This document shows, piece by piece, positions 39,115 to 47,195 of a stretch of DNA of 64,000 nucleotides. A program made the translations under genes and the position numbers. The first letter of the stretch is position 1, and every line of letters starts with the position of its first letter. Source of the stretch: an uncultured Collinsella sp. (GTDB taxonomy: Bacteria; Actinomycetota; Coriobacteriia; Coriobacteriales; Coriobacteriaceae); assembly GCA_900544135.1 (NCBI GenBank), contig UQTU01000011.1, positions 7,271 to 71,270 on the forward strand. Direction: 5' to 3'. The notes beneath the pieces are model-generated. The model was not told the DNA's origin, did no database searches, and worked only from the letters and a program-made list of their open reading frames with translations.

Positions 39115-39633
39115 TTACGCCTCGTTTTCGATGGTGGCGCGGGCACGCTCGGCAGTCAGCTCCGCCAGGCGCTCCTCGTCTACCAGGGTGAGGCCCTTGG
39201 TCGGGCACGCCTCGGCACACGCCGGACCGCCGGGACGGTCCACGCACAGGTCGCACTTGAGCACGAAGCTCTTTGTCTGCGAACCCACGCGCACGTCGCC
39301 CATCAAGACGGGGACCTGCGTGGTCGCCACGCTCACGGCGCCAAAGGGGCAGGCCATGACGCAGCTCTTGCAGCCGATGCAGTTGTCCTCGTTGACGCCG
39401 ATACGATGGTTCTTTGGATCAAAGAACAAGGCGCCCGTAGGACAAGCCTTCGCGCACGGAGCGTCCTCGCAGTGGTGACATGCCACCGGCGCGGAGATCT
39501 CGTAGGTGCGCGTTACGCGCAAGCGAGGTGCGGCGATGTTGCCGGGGATATCGTGTGCCTCAATGCACGCCGCCATACAGGTTTGGCACCCAATGCAGCG
39601 CGAGGAATCAGCCACGACTCGTTTATTGCCCAT
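39115..39633 (-). CDS. hydN: HydN-like electron-transfer protein with four [4Fe-4S] clusters
   Basis: A 172-residue polyferredoxin with CIGCQTCMAAC, CHHCEDAPCAKAC, CIGCKSCVMAC and CDLC/CAEAC groups. In E. coli, hydN lies next to a formate dehydrogenase regulator region and the protein is thought to pass electrons from FdhF. Here it directly precedes fdhF and is a paralogue of the HyfA-like protein at 36121. The ATG at 39633 follows AGGAGGG at a slightly long spacing of 10 bases; a GTG at 39741 would add an unsupported N-terminus. It is the first gene of the long operon. Confidence 0.9.
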   Translation of the reverse strand: MGNKRVVADSSRCIGCQTCMAACIEAHDIPGNIAAPRLRVTRTYEISAPVACHHCEDAPCAKACPTGALFFDPKNHRIGVNEDNCIGCKSCVMACPFGAVSVATTQVPVLMGDVRVGSQTKSFVLKCDLCVDRPGGPACAEACPTKGLTLVDEERLAELTAERARATIENEA

Positions 39634-40060
39634 GTTGTTCACTCCCTCCTGAATCCCATGCCGGAGAGACCCTGTCGACGTTGTCCCGGACCGCCCGTGG
39701 TCCGGCATCGACGTATCGAGCGCATGCGGCGAAACAGGCACTTCGATAGAGTTCCTCCAACGATATACAGGCTAAATATACGCAGTTGCAGCTGGCAAAC
39801 TTGAGCATAGGCCCTGCATTACGGGTGTATTGCAGGGGTTTTGGCAGGTTGGAATTATTCTCTAGAAGCTATAAAGGTGAGTGTATTACATGCGTACGCC
39901 TCAGAGATTTTTACGCGCTCTCATTTTAGATGTACTACGCTTGTATTCAAGTTAATGGTTATTTACTTGAGCGAAATAAAGTAATCGTTATAAGATGCTC
40001 AAGTATCGGCACATGCCGCATTTGACCGACTATATTGCACGCTCATTAAGGGGGCCAGTG
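39634..40060. promoter_or_regulatory. Divergent intergenic region ahead of the formate hydrogenlyase operon and the toxin-antitoxin pair
   Basis: About 430 bases without a supported gene. A hairpin at 39686-39705 (CCGGACC/GGTCCGG, extended by GTCGA/TCGAC outside) lies in the leader of hydN on the minus strand. A second inverted repeat, CCCTGCA...TGCAGGG, spans about 39812-39837 and could be an operator. The stretch 39850-40010 is A+T-rich, as expected for promoters. No clear -24/-12 (sigma-54) site was identified. Confidence 0.5.
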
Positions 40061-40384
40061 ATGTCATCGACTCAAAAACGAGCCATCCTGCAGGTGCGCA
40101 TTCGCGAGGAAGACAAGCAGCATGCCGAACATCTCTACGACGCCATGGGCACATCGCTCGCCGAGGCCGTCCGTCTATTTGTCGCGCAGAGCATTTTGAT
40201 GCGCAAGCTCCCCTTTCAGCCGGTCGCCGTGCGCTCAAAGGACGGCACCGCCGCCTATGGATCGCTCAAAGCATACGGTGACCCCAATCGCCGCTCCGAG
40301 GAGCGCAATGCCTGGATTGAATACCTTGCCACAGAAAGCGACGATTCGATTTTGGGTCCCGAGGAAGTAGATATCCATGAGTAG
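40061..40384 (+). CDS. RelB/DinJ-type antitoxin
   Basis: A 107-residue protein whose first half (AILQVRIREEDKQHAEHLYDAMGTSLAEAVRLFVAQSI) is a ribbon-helix-helix DNA-binding fold of the RelB/DinJ family. The C-terminal half should bind the toxin. The ATG at 40061 follows AAGGGGG at good spacing. It overlaps the downstream PIN-domain gene by eight bases, as is usual in toxin-antitoxin pairs. It probably represses its own promoter in the A+T-rich region upstream. Confidence 0.85.
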   Translation: MSSTQKRAILQVRIREEDKQHAEHLYDAMGTSLAEAVRLFVAQSILMRKLPFQPVAVRSKDGTAAYGSLKAYGDPNRRSEERNAWIEYLATESDDSILGPEEVDIHE

Positions 40385-40853
40385 CACCATCATCGACGAG
40401 ACCGTCATCCTACGCTACCTGCTTGACGACGACGAAGTCCTGTCACCGCGCGCCGCCAAGGTCATCGCCACGCGCACCGCTCGTGTCTATCCCGAAATCA
40501 TCACGCGCGTCGTGGTCACGCTGCGCGACGTCTATAAGGTTCCCCGCGTTGAGATTGCTGCGGCCATGAAAAGGCTGCTCGATGACGTCATGGTCGACGA
40601 GCCCACCGTTGTCGCCCTTGCCGTCAAACTTTTTGGCAAGACCCATATGGACTTTACCGACTGCCTCCTCGCAGCCCGAACCGCCATCTACAACGATGAT
40701 GTCGTGAGCTTTGGTAAGCCCATCATCCAAGGCATGATCGATTACCGCCGAAAGCGCCAAACCGCAGCCGACGCTCGCGACCGCGCCGCCGAAGCCCACA
40801 GCCGAAGCACTGACTCCACCATCGACAAACTCCGCCACCAACCCCGCAGCTAA
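40377..40853 (+). CDS. PIN-domain toxin (VapC-like ribonuclease)
   Basis: A 158-residue protein with PIN-type acidic positions: Asp in SSTIIDETVILRYLLDDDE, a Glu near VYPEIITR, and Asp in MDFTDCLLAARTAI. The family cuts RNA with Mg2+ or Mn2+. The C-terminal 35 residues are a basic, low-complexity tail (RRKRQTAADARDRAAEAHSR). Partnering a PIN toxin with a RelB-type antitoxin is a mixed pairing compared with the classic VapB-VapC. RNA target unknown. Confidence 0.8.
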   Translation: MSSTIIDETVILRYLLDDDEVLSPRAAKVIATRTARVYPEIITRVVVTLRDVYKVPRVEIAAAMKRLLDDVMVDEPTVVALAVKLFGKTHMDFTDCLLAARTAIYNDDVVSFGKPIIQGMIDYRRKRQTAADARDRAAEAHSRSTDSTIDKLRHQPRS

Positions 40854-40866
40854 CCCCATCCCCTCC

Positions 40867-40936
40867 TAAGTTGCGGTGAAATACGGACTGTTTTATGTCT
40901 CTGAGTAGCCTTTAGTCCGTATTTCACCGCAACTTA
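40867..40936. repeat. Palindromic hairpin repeat, copy R5
   Basis: Arms 40867-40889 and 40914-40936 are perfectly complementary over 23 bases. It lies between the convergent ends of the PIN toxin gene and the 40969-41967 gene. Confidence 0.85.
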
Positions 40937-40968
40937 TTGTTGGGCGGCGGAGTCGGTTGTCTCTGCTA

Positions 40969-41967
40969 TCAGGAATCCGCAAAAGGCTTTGTAGCTGGGA
41001 TACCGTAGCCGCGCATCATAGCGCCAAACTCTTCGACATCATATGTGTCCGATAGCTTGAAATGAATGACGTTATGACCCATGGCACGTAAGTTCGCATC
41101 GCGCAATAAGGCGGCTCGATAGGTTTTTGCCGCAGCATGTTCCAAATCTTTTTGAGTTTCGTCCTCAAACTTACCCAAACCATGAAGCTCTGCCAACATC
41201 CATGACCCATCTGGCATCCGCCAACCATAATCTGCCAGATAATAGCCGGCATTTCCTGGTCGAGCAATCTCAACCTGAAGCTCAGGCGCAACGACTCCAG
41301 CAAGGATCATTGCCGCTCGCGCCTCGGACTCTCCCCCGTTATCCGACCTCCCGTCCATATGCTCGAACACGCCAAACGCACGGGCGATGCCATGCAAACC
41401 GCGACAATTGGCCTGTGCATACGCACGCAGCTCCTCGCGGTCGACATCATACTCACGAGCCAATCCATCGGCGTAGCCAAGCGCATACCGAAATGCACTC
41501 GCGCGGGCAATATCGACCACCGTCCGATAGGGGTCCGTCAGCGTAAACGGGCCGAGCCGCCATAACTCACCTGGGCGCCATCGACGATACTCAACGAACT
41601 CATATGTATCGCGCCTGGTAGATCTCGGCAACAACATCTGAACGGCATTAAGCAGCGAGTAAGCAGAGCCGATACCGTACAGCAATGCCGCCGTTGAACC
41701 GCAGAAAATGGCATCCGGTTCGACGGCCGCAATAGCAGATGCAAGCTGGAAAATGCGGGCTTCCACGTCAAGGTGGCTCCAATAAACAGGATCGGCGTAC
41801 ACATGGTTATAGAGTCGAATTAAAAGCTCTTCCTGCATAAGCTCACGCGCGCGCCGCTCATCCCAAGGATCAGTCGTTATCAATAGCTGCTCGTCATGAT
41901 GAATCCCGAGAGCGGAAAACAGCATCTTGGCATATGACTTCGGAAAATGTTTAGCTTTATTGGACAT
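40969..41967 (-). CDS. Uncharacterised protein, possibly AbiEi-like with a DUF559-like C-terminus
   Basis: A 332-residue protein that I do not firmly recognise. The middle part (IFCGSTAALLYGIGSAYSL ... GPFTLTDPYRTVVDIAR) resembles the C-terminal region of AbiEi-type antitoxins, which often contain such GxTAA-LxxG and TDPxRTVVDLAR segments. The C-terminal ~120 residues (GYYLADYGWRMPDGSWMLAELHGLGKFED) resemble a Vsr/DUF559 nuclease-like fold. No AbiEii toxin is adjacent. The ATG at 41967 is chosen without a good ribosome binding site; a few upstream codons are possible. It lies alone between two hairpin repeats, a sign of accessory DNA. Confidence 0.6.
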   Translation of the reverse strand: MSNKAKHFPKSYAKMLFSALGIHHDEQLLITTDPWDERRARELMQEELLIRLYNHVYADPVYWSHLDVEARIFQLASAIAAVEPDAIFCGSTAALLYGIGSAYSLLNAVQMLLPRSTRRDTYEFVEYRRWRPGELWRLGPFTLTDPYRTVVDIARASAFRYALGYADGLAREYDVDREELRAYAQANCRGLHGIARAFGVFEHMDGRSDNGGESEARAAMILAGVVAPELQVEIARPGNAGYYLADYGWRMPDGSWMLAELHGLGKFEDETQKDLEHAAAKTYRAALLRDANLRAMGHNVIHFKLSDTYDVEEFGAMMRGYGIPATKPFADS

Positions 41968-42301
41968 GACCCGCACCATAACAATCAAGAACGAGTGAAC
42001 GCCTTTACGCTATCGCAGAACGGCATTTAAATACCTTGCCAAAAGCTGACCAAAAGCTTGACGTCGCAGGTCAGAGCTTCAAAAAATATTTCCACTCTCG
42101 GTAGACGGTCGCTACGACCCTCCCAACGGCATCAAAATCCACCCTTACAATTAGTTGCGGTGAAATACGGACTACATGGGCCATAAAAGCCGAAAAACAG
42201 TCCGTATTTCACCGCAACTTAGGAGGGGATGTGGGGTCCCCGGCATGTATATGAAAACGACTCTGGCGCCAAATGAAGCCAAAGCCGTTAAAACTATCCT
42301 A
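41968..42301. other. Gene-free stretch between the uncharacterised gene and tRNA-Gly
   Basis: About 330 bases. It holds hairpin repeat R6 (42153-42219) and a short near-repeat AAAAGCTGACC/AAAAGCTTGAC around 42041-42062. Nothing else is supported. Confidence 0.6.
42153..42219. repeat. Palindromic hairpin repeat, copy R6
   Basis: AGTTGCGGTGAAATACGGACT (21 bases) at 42153-42173 pairs with 42199-42219. Unlike other copies the left arm stops at GGACT, while the right arm keeps AAACAG. It lies about 80 bases after tRNA-Gly on the minus strand. Confidence 0.85.
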
Positions 42302-42375
42302 TGGAGCGGGCGACGGGAATCGAACCCGCGTCATCAGCTTGGAAGGCTGGGGTTCTACCATTGAACTACGCCCGC
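42302..42375 (-). tRNA. tRNA-Gly (anticodon TCC)
   Basis: A 74-nt cloverleaf with acceptor GCGGGCG/CGCCCGC, D arm TTCAATGGTAGAA, anticodon loop CTTCCAA, T arm GGTTCGATTCC and encoded CCA. It follows tRNA-Pro by six bases, so they share a transcript. Confidence 0.96.
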
Positions 42376-42381
42376 AAGATA

Positions 42382-42458
42382 TGGTCGGGACGACAGGATT
42401 TGAACCTGCGACATCCTGCTCCCAAAGCAGGCGCGCTACCAAACTGCGCCACGTCCCG
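42382..42458 (-). tRNA. tRNA-Pro (anticodon TGG)
   Basis: A 77-nt cloverleaf with acceptor CGGGACG/CGTCCCG, anticodon loop TTTGGGA, T arm GGTTCAAATCC and encoded CCA. It is transcribed ahead of tRNA-Gly. Confidence 0.96.
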
Positions 42459-42549
42459 AAGGTGTTGAGCAGCTAAGGTCTAAACCTTGCGTGTCCCAAA
42501 GCGAAGGAAATTATAGGGGAGACTCCCCGCCTGTGCAAGCATTGATGCC

Positions 42550-43908
42550 TTAGCTCCTCGAATGTGCAACAAAACGACTATGGAGCAGACCGATCACAAA
42601 GGCAACCACGGCAACCGGCGCCCACGCGGCACCGATATCCGCCAGAGGCAGTGCATCGAACGGCAGCCACGCGCCCGCAAAGAACGCATCGCGGACCGAG
42701 GTGATCACACTCTGCACAGCAACCACGCCGCCGACCCACACCCACACCTGCGGATGAGCGTCGCAAAAGCCGTGCACCAGGCCCATCAGTACCAGTACGA
42801 TGGCAACGGGATACAAGGCGTTGAGCATGGGCACCGAGAACATAAGAATCACGTCGAGGCCCACATTGGAGAGCACGCACGAAAACGCCGCGAACACAAA
42901 GGCGAGAATCGCAAAGGGACGGCGCATGGCCTCCTCGGAGGCCTCCGCTCCCCCTTCGACCACATACGTCTCGCAGAAGTAACGCGAGCAGCAGCTGATG
43001 AGGCCGATGCACACGTTCATGCAGGCAAGGAAAAAGATCGCAAAGACGACGACCGTGCCGACAAGACCAAAGTGCATAGAGGCCGAACGGGCGAGGATGG
43101 CGGCGCCGTTAGCAGCATCGGGCATAACCGTGCCGAGCTGCATGCCGGCAAGCGCCAGGCCGCAGTAGATGACGGCCATGAGCACGCCGGCGATCACACC
43201 GGAACGCGAAATCTCGAAGGCCACGCGCTTGTCATCGGTAACACCCAGCTCGTGGATGGTCTCGGCGATGATAATGCCAAAGGCGAGCGACGCGAGCAGG
43301 TCCATGGTCTGGTAGCCGGTCAAAAAGCCTTGCACGGCGGCGCCTGCATCGTAGGGAGCCTGAGGCGCGGCAGCCGGTCCCAGCGGCGAGATCACGGCAG
43401 CACCCACAACCAGCACGATGAGCGCGATAAGCGCGGGACCCGTAATGCGACCAAGCACGCGCGTGATGACGCCCGGACGCAGCGTGAGCGCAAACGCGAC
43501 GACGAAGAACCCGATGGCAAACACCAGACGTGCCGTGCCGAGCGAAACACCCTCGGGTAGCAGCGGCACCAGCATTTCGAACGCCGTGGAGCTCGTGCGC
43601 GGAATGGCCAGGCACGGACCGATGGCCAGATACACAGCCGCGACAAAGAACTCACCAAACTTGGGGTGCACGCGCCCGGCCAGCTCGCGGGCCGTACCGG
43701 CGAGCGCGACAGCGATAAAGCCCATGACGGGCAGGCCGATGGCTGCAATCAGAAAGCCGAGCATGGCGACCGGCGTGGCAGAACCTGCCTGCAGCGCCAG
43801 CAGCGGCGGAATAATGAGGTTGCCGGCGCCAAAGAGCATCGAGAACAGGGCGATGCCGACGGTAACGACATGGTCGGAGCGCAGACCGCGCGGGGCGGAT
43901 GAGGCCAT
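42550..43908 (-). CDS. brnQ: Branched-chain amino acid:cation symporter (BrnQ/LIVCS family)
   Basis: A 452-residue polytopic membrane protein with about 12 spans. The N-terminal ALFSMLFGAGNLIIPPLLALQAG is the family signature. It takes up leucine, isoleucine and valine with Na+ or H+. The ATG at 43908 (MASSAPRG) follows GAAAGGTG; an upstream GTG is less likely. A terminator separates it from the cysteine desulfurase-like gene, so it is a single gene. Confidence 0.93.
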   Translation of the reverse strand: MASSAPRGLRSDHVVTVGIALFSMLFGAGNLIIPPLLALQAGSATPVAMLGFLIAAIGLPVMGFIAVALAGTARELAGRVHPKFGEFFVAAVYLAIGPCLAIPRTSSTAFEMLVPLLPEGVSLGTARLVFAIGFFVVAFALTLRPGVITRVLGRITGPALIALIVLVVGAAVISPLGPAAAPQAPYDAGAAVQGFLTGYQTMDLLASLAFGIIIAETIHELGVTDDKRVAFEISRSGVIAGVLMAVIYCGLALAGMQLGTVMPDAANGAAILARSASMHFGLVGTVVVFAIFFLACMNVCIGLISCCSRYFCETYVVEGGAEASEEAMRRPFAILAFVFAAFSCVLSNVGLDVILMFSVPMLNALYPVAIVLVLMGLVHGFCDAHPQVWVWVGGVVAVQSVITSVRDAFFAGAWLPFDALPLADIGAAWAPVAVVAFVIGLLHSRFVAHSRS

Positions 43909-43931
43909 AGGCACACCTTTCGGGTCGAAAC

Positions 43932-43961
43932 AAAAACGGGACGGGCAAAAGGCCCGTCCCG
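43932..43961 (-). terminator. Intrinsic terminator of the selenium-handling operon
   Basis: On the minus strand GGGACGGGC and GCCCGTCCC pair around a TTTT-containing loop, followed by GTTTTTG. It lies about 25 bases after the cysteine desulfurase-like gene. Confidence 0.9.
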
Positions 43962-43984
43962 CAAGTATAAACGTTCTAGCAGCT

Positions 43985-45124
43985 TTAACAGGCTAAATCG
44001 CACAGAGCATCGATAGCCGTGTCGGCTTCCTCGTCCGTGTTGAAATACCCAAACGAGAAGCGAACAACACCCTGGCGCTCGGTTCCGAGCGCGCGGTGCA
44101 TGAGCGGAGCGCAATGGGCACCGGGGCGCGTCGCAATCCCCCACCCTTGCATGAGCGCGTCCGAGATCTCGGAAGAGTCGATATCGCCCACGTTGAGGGA
44201 CACGATCGCCGAGCGCGTCGGCTGGTCAAAGGCACCGTAGAGCTTAATCCCCGGAATCTCGCGCACACCGGCAAGGAAGCGATCAGCGAGCGCGCGTTCG
44301 TGAGCTGCAATCGTCTCCACCCCACCCTGGGCCTCGATAAAGTCGAGACCGGCAGAAAGTCCAGCGATGCCATGACCGTTGAGCGTGCCCGCCTCAAGGC
44401 GCGTGGGCCACTCAAGCGGCTGCAGCGCATCGAAGCTGTGCACGCCCGTGCCGCCCATGGCCCACGGGGCCACGTCAATGCCCTCTGCCACGGCCAGGCC
44501 GCCGGTCCCCTGCGGGCCCATCAATCCCTTGTGGCCGGTAAAGCACACAATGTCGAGCCCCATGGCCTGCATATCGATATGCGCCGTGCCGGCAGACTGC
44601 GAGGCATCGACGATCACAAGCGCGCCGGCCGCATGGGCTATGGCCGCCACGCGCGCAATGTCGACCGCGTTGCCGGTCACATTAGAGGCATGCGTCACCA
44701 CCACGGCACGTGTACCGGGCGTGACCAGCCGATCGAGCTCATCGTAGTCGAGCACGCCATTCGCGTCGCAACCCGCATGCTCAACGGTCACACCCTGCTC
44801 TGCCGCAAGGCGGTTAAGCGGACGCAGCACGGAGTTGTGCTCGAGCACCGTTGTGACCACACGGTCGCCGGGGCGCACCACGCCATTGATGGCGGTGTTG
44901 AGCGCCGCGGTGGAATTGGGCGTAAAGCACACATGGTCCGCCCTCGGGCAACCCAAAAGGCGCGCGAGCTTGGCACGGCAAGCGTGAATCGTACGAGCGG
45001 CATCGAGGGCACCCGACGTGGCACCGCGCCCGGCATTGCCGAGCGAGCACATCGCCTGCGTCACGGCATCGATGACCGTCTGCGGCTTGTGCATGGTCGT
45101 CGCCGCGTTATCCAGGTAGATCAT
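43985..45124 (-). CDS. Class V aminotransferase-fold protein, cysteine desulfurase-like, of the selenium cluster
   Basis: A 379-residue PLP enzyme. The PLP lysine is Lys199 in CFTGHKGLMGPQGTGG; the C-terminal RPGAHCAPLMHRALG carries a Cys like that of SufS-type desulfurases and selenocysteine lyases. It fits the subfamily found with SelD, YedF and DUF3343 genes in other bacteria, so it may release Se or S from an amino acid and hand it to DUF3343. The ATG at 45124 follows GGGAGGTCGTGCG and overlaps the DUF3343 stop (ATGA). Confidence 0.87.
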   Translation of the reverse strand: MIYLDNAATTMHKPQTVIDAVTQAMCSLGNAGRGATSGALDAARTIHACRAKLARLLGCPRADHVCFTPNSTAALNTAINGVVRPGDRVVTTVLEHNSVLRPLNRLAAEQGVTVEHAGCDANGVLDYDELDRLVTPGTRAVVVTHASNVTGNAVDIARVAAIAHAAGALVIVDASQSAGTAHIDMQAMGLDIVCFTGHKGLMGPQGTGGLAVAEGIDVAPWAMGGTGVHSFDALQPLEWPTRLEAGTLNGHGIAGLSAGLDFIEAQGGVETIAAHERALADRFLAGVREIPGIKLYGAFDQPTRSAIVSLNVGDIDSSEISDALMQGWGIATRPGAHCAPLMHRALGTERQGVVRFSFGYFNTDEEADTAIDALCDLAC

Positions 45125-45372
45125 CGCACGACCTCCCACATATCGATCACGGTAAAGCCCTCGGTGGGAACGCCCGCCGCGGCAAGCTCGCCGCGCAGCA
45201 GTTCCTCATCCGCAGGCAACGCCTTCCATGCCAAACCGCAGCCGGCAGCGACCTCCCCGGGCACGGGAATCGTGCGCCCGGGAAGGCCGCGCTCGATGCA
45301 TAGGGTCTCGCACCCCATGGCGGCCGCCGTGGTAGGAAACGTGATGACAAGCGCAGGGCGCTTCTCCCTCAT
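45121..45372 (-). CDS. DUF3343 protein (putative Se/S carrier)
   Basis: An 83-residue protein with GLPGRTIPVPGEVAAGCGLAW, the DUF3343 core, whose conserved Cys is the proposed carrier site. The ATG at 45372 (MREKRP) is chosen because TTGGAGTTGCC precedes it, exactly as in the DUF3343 gene at 17438. It lies between yedF and the desulfurase-like gene and overlaps the latter by four bases. Unlike the 17043 paralogue it has no Cys-rich N-terminus. Confidence 0.87.
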   Translation of the reverse strand: MREKRPALVITFPTTAAAMGCETLCIERGLPGRTIPVPGEVAAGCGLAWKALPADEELLRGELAAAGVPTEGFTVIDMWEVVR

Positions 45373-45391
45373 GGCAACTCCAACCAATACG

Positions 45392-46018
45392 CTACGGGCG
45401 CACGACGCGCACGGCCTGCTCCATCTTCTCCACGATCACGTACATGTTGGTGACCTCGCCCACGGCAAGCTGGTCCTTAATGCCATAGTGGTCGAGGCAG
45501 GTGCCGCAGGTAAGGATCTCGACGCCCTGCTCGGCCAGACCCTTCAGGTCGTCGAGTACCGGTGAGCCCTCGACGGTGAGCTTGGCGCCGCCGTTATAGA
45601 ACAGCATGGTCGCGGGCAGCTCCTCCTGCTGCGTCACGGCAAAGATAAAGGCCTTCATGAGCTTGTGGCCCAGCTCGTCGTCGCCGCGGCCCATGCAGTC
45701 GGTGTAGACGGAAATGACGAGCTTGCCCTTGCCGGCGCTGGCATCGCAGAAGGCAGTGCCATCCTGCTCGGGATCAGCCACGGCAACGGCGCCAGAGGTC
45801 GCCACGGTCACGTGCCACTCGGCGTCAGAAACCTTCTCGACTGAGGCCGTGCAGCCCTTCTCCTGCGCCATCTTGGAGATGTTCTTGACGGCGGTCTCGT
45901 TATCGACCGAGGTCACGACTGTACCCTCGCCATCAAGCTGCTTCAGGGCTTTGAGCGTCTTGACGACGGGCAGCGGGCAGGCATCGCCCATGGCATTGAC
46001 TTCAATCTTGGTAGACAT
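45392..46018 (-). CDS. yedF: Sulfurtransferase-like selenium metabolism protein YedF
   Basis: A 208-residue protein with an N-terminal TusA/SirA-like domain (VNAMGDACPLPVVKTLKAL with the CPxP motif, Cys14) and a C-terminal DsrE-like domain that keeps a Cys in ILTCGTCLDHYG. In many anaerobes this gene accompanies selD, and the protein is thought to move Se or S. The ATG at 46018 follows AAAGGAAATACT. It is 57 bases after selD. Confidence 0.92.
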   Translation of the reverse strand: MSTKIEVNAMGDACPLPVVKTLKALKQLDGEGTVVTSVDNETAVKNISKMAQEKGCTASVEKVSDAEWHVTVATSGAVAVADPEQDGTAFCDASAGKGKLVISVYTDCMGRGDDELGHKLMKAFIFAVTQQEELPATMLFYNGGAKLTVEGSPVLDDLKGLAEQGVEILTCGTCLDHYGIKDQLAVGEVTNMYVIVEKMEQAVRVVRP

Positions 46019-46075
46019 AGTATTTCCTTTCGAATAAATCGTTTTAGAACGGTGCATAGTTCAATAAACGTGTCG

Positions 46076-47125
46076 TTAACGGACAATGTGGACGGCAGGA
46101 CCGCCTGGCACCGGCTCGCACACGCGGCCGATTGTGGCGGCAATACGTCCTTCGGCATGCAGACGGCGCGCAAGCTCATCCACATCGGCAGCAGGTGCCG
46201 CGATGAGCAGGCCTCCCGAGGTCTGCGGATCGTACAACGCATCCAACATGCCCGGCTCCAGGTCATCGTCAGCCGCCACGCGCGGGCCAAAGAAGTCCTG
46301 GTTGCGGTAGGAGCCCGCGGGGATAATGCCCAGACGCGCCATGCCGAGCACTTGATCAAAGAGCGGCACCGCCCCCGACACAAGCTCAATCTGCACGCCC
46401 GAGCCCTCGGCCATCTCGCATGCGTGCCCGATCAGGCCAAAGCCCGTAATGTCGGTACAGCCGTGAAGTTCGAGTCCCTCGGCCAGACGAATCGGAGCCT
46501 CGTTGAGGGTGCGCATCGAGTCAAACATCGGGCTAGCCTCGTCCTGCTCGATAAGCTCGCCCTTAATGGCCGTGGTGATGATGCCCGAGCCCACCGGCTT
46601 GGTGAGCAGCAGTACATCACCCGGGCGCGCCCCACCGTTGGCAAGCATGCGGTCGAGCTGCACAAAACCCGAGACGGACAGGCCGTACTTGGGCTCATCG
46701 TCGTTGATGGTGTGGCCGCCCGCGATGGTGCAGCCCGCCTTGACGCACTTGTCGGCGCCGCCCGCCAAGATCTGACCGGCCACCTCCACCCCTAGGCAGC
46801 TGGGGATGCAGAGCAGGTTCATGGCATGCGAGGGAGTGCCTCCCATGGCGTAGATGTCCGACAGCGAGTTGGCGGCGGCGATCTGGCCAAAGAGGAAGGG
46901 GTCGTCCACCATGGGTGGGAAGAAGTCGACGGACTGCACGAGGCCCAGGTTCTCCCCCACCTTGAAGACGCTCGCATCGTCGGAGGTATCGAACCCCACG
47001 AGCAAGTTGTCATTATGCACATTGGGCAAATCGCCCAGGACCTGGGCGAGGGCTCCGGGAGCCAGCTTGGCGGCTCAACCGCTCGCGGCCGTCATAGACG
47101 TGAGCTTAATCTGATCGTCAGCCAT
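46076..47125 (-). CDS. selD: Selenide, water dikinase (selenophosphate synthetase), selenocysteine-containing
   Basis: A 349-residue enzyme that makes selenophosphate from selenide and ATP, for SelA. The frame begins at ATG 47125 (MADDQIKL) after GAGAGGAGG and is interrupted by a TGA at 47077-47075, codon 17, in the active-site motif SGUAAKL, where family members have Cys or Sec. The downstream part (HNDNLLVGFDTSDDASVF, GGHTINDDEPKYGL) is intact. A hairpin with a GGTCC loop follows the TGA. A shorter protein starting after the TGA would lose the catalytic residue and nearby Lys20, so Sec is strongly favoured. Confidence 0.94.
47031..47077 (-). promoter_or_regulatory. Candidate SECIS element of selD with its UGA codon
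   Basis: TCGCCCA and TGGGCGA (47049-47031 on the minus strand) pair perfectly around the loop GGTCC, which lies 33-37 bases after the TGA at 47077-47075. The position is further downstream than in fdhF but within the range given for bacterial SECIS elements. Confidence 0.7.
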
Positions 47126-47195
47126 CGATACCTCCTCTCATCGGTCAATCATTTTCTCCCAGTATACGCATGAATGCGAGCCGACGGCGGATGCA

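Noticed and set aside
46076..47029. Starting selD at an internal TTG after the TGA
   Set aside because: It would remove the active-site Sec/Cys and nearby Lys; a strong ribosome binding site lies before ATG 47125 and the upstream codons match the family N-terminus.
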